Below are positions 58,201 to 64,000 of a stretch of DNA of 64,000 nt, one piece after another. The position numbers and the translations under genes were made by a program. The stretch is from contig NC_064622.1 of assembly GCF_023898315.1 (NCBI RefSeq), positions 352,823,234 to 352,887,233 of the forward strand. Reading direction: 5' to 3'. Position 1 is the stretch's first letter; each line of letters starts with the position of its first letter. This DNA is from Schistocerca nitens. Its lineage: Eukaryota > Arthropoda > Insecta > Orthoptera > Acrididae. The notes under the pieces are model-generated. The model had not been told where the DNA came from. It ran no database searches and worked only from the letters and a program-made list of their open reading frames with translations.

Positions 58201-60938
58201 GGGCTACGTCACCAGGGCCATCGGCAAGTGGCACCTGGGCCACTACTCCAAGGTCTACACGCCCACCTACCGCGGGTTCGACTCCCACCTCGGCTACTGG
58301 AACGCCGGCGTCGGCTACTACGACTACATATTTGCAGACCAGGTAACCAGTCGGCTTCTTTTCTGCACTACAAGTCACCTCACAAAGTCGTATACTGTAA
58401 CGTTAGAGGCCCAAGCGCACATATCACTTAATCCCAATTGTTTCGAGATTGAATTATTAAAAAAAATGAGAGAGAGAGAGAAAGAGAGAGAGAGAGAAGT
58501 TAAGCTGATGGTTTTAACGCTTTAGGGGTTTTACATAGCCTTCCACCACTTGAGTGCAACGCACGAAGCCTTCATAGAATCATGTGAAATAATTATAAAA
58601 CTCCTTCTTTGAGATGTTGGTCAACTCACGCGTCACGTTGACCTGAGTGTCGATTATGTCGTCTAAGCGTTGTCCCTTCACGCGAATTTCGGCACTTTGT
58701 TGTTTTGTGGTAAGTTCGTATTGATTTTTTTCCAGGAAAGGATAGTCCTTGTTTTGCATTTCAGGCAGGCATCCATGCATCGTTGTTTTTGTTTGAAATT
58801 TGTGCTGGACAAACTCTGCACACACTTTCATCTTCTTCAAAGTGTTGTGCAGAATGCCTTGAAAGCTGGATTTAGAGATGTTGCGATGTGAGACACAACA
58901 AAGTTGACGCACTACAGCAGCACGTCCACAGCTTAACTCTGTCGGCTCACAATTGACATGCCGAATACACGTCTGTTGTTTACAGTGTTCGGTTCAAGCT
59001 ACCGCCGCAGTTCAGAATGAGATTTTCACTCTGCAGCGGAGTGTGCGCTGATACGAAACTTCCTGGCAGATTAAAACTGTGTGCCGAACCTACACTCGAA
59101 CTCGGGACCTTTGCCTTTCGCGGGCAAGTGCTCTACCAGCTGAGTTACCCAAGCACGACTCACGCCCCGTCCTCACAGCTTTATTTCTGCCAGTACCTCG
59201 TCTCCTACATTCCAAACTTTACAGAAGATCCTCTGCGAACCTTGCAGAACTGGCACTCCTGAAAGAAAGGATATTGCGAAGACATGACTTATCCACAGCC
59301 TAGGGGATGTTTCCAGAATGAAATTTTCACTCTACAGCGGAGTGTGCGCTGATATTAAACTTGCTGGCAGATTAAAACTGTGCACCGGACCGTAACTCGA
59401 ACTCGGAACCTTTGCCTTCCGCGGGCAAGTGCTCTACCATCTGAGCTACCCAAGCACGACTCACGCCCCGTTCTCACAGCTTTATTTCTGCCAGTACCTC
59501 GCCTCCTACATTCCAAACTTTACAGAAGCTCTCCGCCGTAGTCATCGAGCTGACGTCTTGTATACGCCAGGAATAAAGTCAGCCTCTGACCTTTCTGTAG
59601 AGACGGTGTATTCACTACCACAGCTTAACTACAGTCTCAGACCTTTCTCCTGTTGCGATAACGAGATATTTCTTGATGTCAGTCTGTACTCCGCACTGAA
59701 CACTTCATCTGACAAATGTTATCAGGTACATACGTGCCACGTTGGCTTCAAACTTAGGTAATATCTCCACATGGCGGTAAACAAAAAGTTCCACGTTCCT
59801 GTCATTGTCTCGGAATGGCCTCTGTTTGATATCCTGAATGGACAAACACCTGTGATGTTATTTCCAGTCCATAAGGTGCAAAATGTTCTGCGTATTTTTA
59901 GTACATCAGTCAGGTGTGTAATGAATTTGGTGATTTTAGTATCTGAACTCGTCATTTCATAGCGCTCCCTTACATTATAAAGCATTATGAGCATTAGATT
60001 TACGTGTGTCATATTACGACGATGTAGGCGATTACCTTCGGTAATGGCTTCTTAACCAGAGGTGATCTTTTTTCTCGATCATTAATTCATTTTTGATAGG
60101 ATTGTCACAAGAAGTATAGCAATTTCTTGTTATTGTGGAGAGTAACATGAGCTTGTTGAGTAAAACCACGTCGCACATGTGGCTGAGTGATATCCTTTCG
60201 GTAGATGGTTTCTTGTCTACCAACTGTCCTTGACACGCAGTGTATAAGACGCGGGGAACAACACGAGCTTCTCTGAGACAGTGTCCCATCCGTAGCTGAG
60301 TGCTGCGTTTTCCCCGGCAGGGTGCCCACGGGTACGACCTGCGCGAGAACCTGACGACGGCGTGGCAGTACAACGGCAAGTACGCGACGGACGTGTTCAC
60401 CGAGGAGGCGGAGCGGCTGATCCGGGAGCACGACACGGAGCGGCCGCTGTTCCTTTACTTCGCGCACCTCGCCTGCCACCCCGGGGACCACTCGCAGCTC
60501 ATCAACGCCCCGCAGGACCTCATCAACAGCTTCTCCTACATCTCGCACCCCGACCGCCGCATACTCGCAGGTGAGCCGTTTCACAGCGCTGGTTACACTC
60601 TCTTACTGCTTTCCGTCCTATGAACACCTTCATCACCAGTGAGGTGATGCTGGGATGGAACATTTAGTGTCCAAAATGGCACTTCAGCGTCTTGTTCATA
60701 GCTTATGGTATTAATATGACTCAGATATTGTTATACACCACGATCTGTAAATTATGGTATAATAAGTGGGAATGTTATTGTGTTGACAGCGGTGATGGCG
60801 AAGATGGACGAGTCGGTGGGGCGTGTGGTGACAGCCCTGCACGAGCGCGACATGCTCAACAACTCCATCATAGTGTTCGTCGCCGACAACGGGGCTGGCA
60901 GCGACGTCAACTGGGGCTCCAACTTCCCGTTCAGAGGC
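55144..60938 (+). CDS. arylsulfatase B-like protein, 5' part (five exons; 3' exons outside the window)
   Basis: Coding exons are 55144-55245, 57386-57545, 58119-58342, 60321-60570 and 60790-60938, with GT donors, AG acceptors and compatible phases (0, 1, 0, 1, 0). They encode about 295 residues. Family members hydrolyse sulfate esters of glycosaminoglycans or other sulfated substrates in lysosomes or outside the cell. Seen in the sequence: a signal peptide ([16 protein letters not shown]), the metal-binding IVADDMGWND motif, the formylglycine motif [14 protein letters not shown] (catalytic Cys), GKWHLG with the conserved Lys and His, HLACHPGD, and ADNGAG with the metal-ligand Asp-Asn. The C-terminal third (normally W-GG-R...) is not found before 64000, so the gene continues to the right. 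Exons are GC-rich against AT-rich introns. Introns hold SINEs at 57890-58090 and 59013-59545. ARSB versus ARSI/ARSJ cannot be decided here. Confidence 0.9.
57386..57545 (+). CDS. sulfatase exon 2 (catalytic CTPSR motif)
   Basis: Starts GWNDVSFHG after TTGCAG and ends VRL plus one base before GTGAGT. It contains CTPSR, whose Cys becomes formylglycine in active sulfatases. Phase 1 at its 3' end. Confidence 0.9.
57890..58090 (+). mobile_element. tRNA-headed SINE, copy 8 (in sulfatase intron 2)
   Basis: Plus-strand copy, GCCGGCCGCGGTGGTC start, GGTTCGAATCC B-box near 57954, full tail ending in a T run. The target duplication TGACATTAGAC is at 57879-57889 and 58091-58101. Same orientation as the gene. 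Confidence 0.93.
58119..58342 (+). CDS. sulfatase exon 3 (GKWHLG motif)
   Basis: Acceptor TTGTTGCAG, donor GTAACC. Encodes [17 protein letters not shown], then [20 protein letters not shown], and ends YDYIFADQ. Its acceptor lies only about 17 bp after the target duplication of a SINE. Confidence 0.9.
58467..58499 (+). repeat. GA microsatellite
   Basis: About 33 bp of GA dinucleotides with one AAAG interruption, in sulfatase intron 3. Confidence 0.9.
59013..59545 (-). mobile_element. tandem dimer of the third SINE type
   Basis: Two head-to-tail copies about 300 bp apart start with CAGAATGA (59013 and 59314). On the minus strand each has a tRNA-like head (TCAGCTGGTAGAGCACTTGC and a GTTCGAGT B-box) followed by a GGCAGATTAAAACTGTG-type body on the plus strand. 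The first copy carries the extra GAACCTTGCAGAACTGGCAC region, and the second stops short of it. Located in sulfatase intron 3. Confidence 0.85.
60321..60570 (+). CDS. sulfatase exon 4
   Basis: Acceptor TTTTCCCCGGCAG, donor GTGAGC. Encodes [47 protein letters not shown] and [12 protein letters not shown]. Confidence 0.9.
60790..60938 (+). CDS. sulfatase exon 5
   Basis: Acceptor TGTTGACAG, donor GTGAGT. Encodes [34 protein letters not shown] and [10 protein letters not shown]. The DNG motif supplies metal ligands. Confidence 0.9.
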
Positions 60939-61031
60939 GTGAGTCGACTTCTCTACATTCTCATAAAGTCCGAATTGTGTTGCGTTATTTTGGACACATT
61001 TTCTTAATGAAATGTTATCCCCATCATAGCT

Positions 61032-61116
61032 ATCCTCCGTAGCCGAGATCGCTAACACACGCCTTTGTCCTGGAGCTTACTCTGAGGCAGGCTGGTTCGA
61101 ATCCTCGCGGTGGACA
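61032..61116 (+). mobile_element. tRNA-like SINE head fragment
   Basis: A TAGCCGAGATCGCTAACACA A-box-like stretch and a GGTTCGAATCC B-box 50 bp later, with CGCGG after it. It does not close into a full tRNA cloverleaf by eye and lacks the common tail, so it is read as a SINE fragment. Confidence 0.5.
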
Positions 61117-61247
61117 ACATTTTCACTGATCTTTTAGGTGCCATTCGAGAGAAAAAGGCTATTTGCCGGCATCATGTTTCACCCTGTGCCCTCTCTCTTC
61201 ATCATCGTACAACATAAATCTAGCTACACAAGCCTGCGTCTATATAG
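61117..61247. other. short unassigned intronic segment
   Basis: Between the tRNA-like fragment and the 5S-derived SINE. Presumably sulfatase intron 5. Confidence 0.4.
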
Positions 61248-61570
61248 AGCCAACGGTCTAGCCGCAGTGGTAACACCGGTTCCCGTCAGGTCACCGAAGT
61301 TAAGAGCTATCGGGCTTATATGGGTGACCATCCGGCCTTCCGAGCGCTGTTGGCAAACGGGGTGCACTCAGTCCTTGTGAGGCAAACTGAGGAGCTACTT
61401 GATTCAGAAGTAGCGGCTCCGGTCTCGTAAACAAAAAGGCTGGGAGAGCAGTGTACTGACAACATCCCTCCCCCCCCCCCCCCCCAATAACCGCTTACAG
61501 TGACGCCTGTGGGCTGAAGATTACACGGCGGCCGGTCGGTACTGTTGGGCCTCCATGGCCTGTTCGGAAG
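61248..61570 (+). mobile_element. 5S-rRNA-derived SINE (SINE3 type)
   Basis: The head GCCAACGGTCTAGCCGCAGT...CACCGGTTCCCGTCAGGTCACC...GAAGTTAAGAGC...GGGTGACCATCCGGCC...GCTGTTGGC follows 5S rRNA from its GCCAAC start to the CTGTTGGC end, with several substitutions and a short deletion. A non-5S body follows with a C16 run (61470-61485), ending near GTGTTTAG. The internal 5S promoter elements (A box/C box) look partly preserved. Confidence 0.8.
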
Positions 61571-62169
61571 GTGTTTAGATTTTTAGTTTAATCTCTATAA
61601 AGACACATGTGAAACACCTCTCGTTTATTCGTAAGGAAAGGGGCCAATGAGTGTGGAGGAAGAACAACACTTTCAACAGGAGACTGAGCCGAAACAGTGG
61701 GATTTCAGGTCTACGATATCATACACTTACGTTTTTGCTACTCTATAGCGTCAAGTGTCCTAATTGCTACGTAGTGGTTGCACTCTTGGTTTTGGAAAGA
61801 CCACAAAACTCTTACAGAGGACATAGAAAGATGTCGTTGCTCTCTTCCTCCTGTTGGTGGTGGTTCCTCTGCAAATATGCAACCCTGTCTATGTTGGTGG
61901 GACAGGTTAGAAGAGGAATGGAAGAGCTGCAATATTTCACAACTGATTTATTAAACAGCAAAAATTACGAAAGGTAATTACAATATTCATATCAAATAGA
62001 CATATTTGTTCGAACTTAGTTCAGCCTGTAAGCAAATCAGAATATGAGGCTCAAATTTACAATTTCATTCAAAATGGTGAACTCTATGAGACTGTAACTA
62101 TTCGAAAATAATAAAGTAACCTTATATATTTTTTTTATAATTTTCTATGCGATAGGGTCCGCAGCTGCG
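61571..62169. other. unassigned sequence
   Basis: A 108-codon plus-strand frame (61651-61977) has no recognised domain. Probably intronic. Confidence 0.4.
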
Positions 62170-62517
62170 ATGAATTTTTTGAATGATTTCTTGAAGCCTT
62201 CAGCTTCCATTTTCTTTATTTCCTGTACGATTGTACAATTTTGGCCTTAGGCCATTTTCAAGTATTTTATGGATTAGTTTTTGGTAACAGATTATGTCAT
62301 CTACGTCGTTGCTCCTATGACATCATGTTATACTCATAAATTAGTTCGAGGTGTTCACGCTATTTTAGGAGCACGTTACTTTCGAGCAGTTGTTGCAAAG
62401 CTTACCAAAAATTCACCCATAAAATACTTGAAAACGGCGTAAGGCCGATACAATCGTACAAGAAATAAAGAAATTGGCAACTAAAGGCTTCAAGAAATCA
62501 TTCAGAAAAAATTATCT
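62170..62517. repeat. 350-bp foldback element
   Basis: 62170-62290 and 62395-62517 are inverted copies at about 80%. Both contain AATGATTTCTTGAAGCCTT (or its complement), GTACGATTGTA and TTTTCAAGTATTTTATGG. The unpaired centre is about 100 bp. No coding potential. Confidence 0.85.
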
Positions 62518-63938
62518 TATATTGTTGAAAATAGTGGCTTACTTCACTGTCTTAAAGATTTGCCTCAGTAACTAGTGACTCTATTAATAATGTTTTTGAT
62601 CACAATATAACCTTATATAAAAGGCCAGCTTTAGCAGCCGTTGGATTAGAGATATTACGAAAAAATATCGGCGAAGACCCGAACAAAATTCATCCAACAG
62701 AATGAAACGCTACTCTCCACAGTAACTGGTGACTGTGGTGACTACGGAAATGACTTACGCAATGATATTACTCCAAACACCAAATGACCCTAAGAGGAAG
62801 TAACCGCCATGAGAGGAATACGATAAGATGTTCTATGACTGCTTCTCCAACACGTAGAAGTCCGGCACCAAATCGCTCAGTGTACCTCGCACCAACGGAG
62901 TGAAAACTGAAGTAGGCACGCGAGCCGGCTGGTTGCCGTCCTGTCCAACTCTCAGGGACAACTCTCCACAGGCGGAAAGTACCTGTTTGCCTGAGCCAAC
63001 GTGAGGCCATCAGCGTCCTCCATATGAACCAGCGGCCTCACTTGGCAACACAGCCGGGAAATCCACCTCGAACGGCCCGTGCCGATCGCGCCTCAGTTGT
63101 TACTTCTGTAGCGTTCCCGCCGCTGGCTTCTCTAGGAGGCCCAAGACATTCTCGTTGGCTCTTCTTCATCTGCAAGCTGCTGGTGGCTCGAATGAAATTT
63201 CCAGATTAATCGCTTTCATATTGCTTCACCTGCCCCTTGCAAAATGTCACGTTTCAAATAACAGCTGATCACAGAGAACTGCTTCAAGACTAAGGGGTCA
63301 AATTTGCTGGCCAACTTGTGTCTTTTCAGTGGTCAGGAAATCCCTGATTCGGCGATTTCCTAAGATTTATGGAGGCTCTTCCCAAGTTATGTATTCATTG
63401 GAAGCATACTCAATTTTTCTCTTTCAGAGGTAATGTGGAAAAAAGATTCAGTGGGTTAAAAGTATATGCTATACTCCGTCACAAGGTGCTTCAAAGTCTT
63501 TGCGGCAAACATCTAGGGGTGACAGATCACGTCATGCGGATCAAGTTTAGTTAGAGACAAAATGTTCACTGACACGTCCCAGCGACGCCAGCTGTCCGTT
63601 AGCATTCGCTGTTCCTGTGAAGACAAAGTTTCACCAAACTAGCAGAGTCTACTAACCATGTGTGGAGCACACTATCTACCCTAGTAAACACAGATTTACA
63701 ACGAGAAAATCTATGTGTGTCTCTAATCGTGGAAAGATATTTTAGAAGCGAATCAGGAATTTCAATTATGCTCGTTCTACCACCTTTCACACAGAGCAGA
63801 TGTCTGGTTGATAGGCAACACACATTGCATACGAGCGTAGCAAAATGCCTGTGCGCTGCTGCCTATCAGGTGCATAGCCAGTCTTTACGACGCCTAGCGT
63901 AGCCGGGAAGCGTCAGCAAATATTTTGTCTCTAACAAA
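62518..63938. other. unassigned sequence
   Basis: GC-richer at 62800-63200 with short open frames on both strands but no sulfatase C-terminal motif and no recognised domain. Confidence 0.35.
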
Positions 63939-63940
63939 TA

Positions 63941-64000
63941 CACTCCTGGAAATTGAAATAAGAACACCGTGAATTCATTGTCCCAGGAAGGGGAAACTTT
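63941..64000 (-). mobile_element. Tc1-family transposon, copy 4 (truncated by window edge)
   Basis: The first 60 bp are identical to the first 60 bp of copy 1 (27226 onward), and the preceding TA is at 63939-63940. By comparison with copy 1 the element would lie on the minus strand and continue for about 1.36 kb beyond the window. Confidence 0.92.

Noticed and set aside
61248-61370. Functional 5S rRNA gene
   Set aside because: Substitutions and a deletion in the 3' half, and the sequence runs on into a non-5S body instead of ending in a T-run terminator.
60939-64000. Remaining sulfatase exons
   Set aside because: No W-GG-R or other C-terminal sulfatase motif with splice sites was found in any plus-strand frame. 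They are presumed outside the window.

Overview
The window looks like a stretch of a large, repeat-rich insect genome, most likely an orthopteran (grasshopper or locust, Schistocerca-like). This is inferred from many copies of a tRNA-headed SINE with a conserved tail that I associate with such genomes, from AT-rich intergenic DNA, and from GC-rich host exons separated by kilobase introns. I recognise one host gene with confidence: the 5' part of an arylsulfatase B-like sulfatase on the + strand (five coding exons, 55144-60938). Its 3' exons lie beyond the window. Nearly everything else that can be explained is mobile DNA at various stages of decay.

Layout. 1-13 kb: a pogo/Tigger-type transposase remnant at the left edge, two separate decayed copies of the DUF7869 insect protein family (1.5-2.7 kb and 11.2-12.5 kb), a 1.4-kb imperfect palindrome (3.1-4.6 kb), a mariner remnant, and a Penelope-like retroelement (8.2-10.4 kb) whose 3' coding end is also present as an inverted copy split by a SINE. 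13.4-22.2 kb: a fossil Ty3/Gypsy-type LTR element on the - strand. 24-27 kb: a degenerate Tc1-like element and a TIR-bounded non-autonomous element. 27-45 kb: three full-length, almost identical 1422-bp Tc1-family transposons, with the start of a fourth at the right edge.

The centrepiece is at 30.2-35.8 kb. A mariner/IS630-type element with recognisable inverted ends has had an internal slice of its transposase gene amplified into a tandem array of about 31 units. There are two unit types, 125 bp and 205 bp, and a 15-unit block of 2274 bp is itself duplicated. This is a higher-order repeat, a satellite apparently being born inside a transposon. The element sits in an older LINE, which was also hit by Tc1 copy 2 and a SINE. 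Tc1 copy 3 sits in a still older Tc1-like element.

45-55 kb: a mariner remnant, a foldback element, and LINE reverse-transcriptase and endonuclease fragments. 55-61 kb: the sulfatase gene, with a SINE immediately upstream of one splice acceptor and a SINE dimer in another intron. 61-64 kb: a tRNA-like fragment, a 5S-rRNA-derived SINE, a small foldback element, and the truncated fourth Tc1 copy. No intact tRNA or rRNA gene, CRISPR array or operon-type structure is present. Translations and repeat distances were read by eye, so boundaries of degenerate features are approximate.
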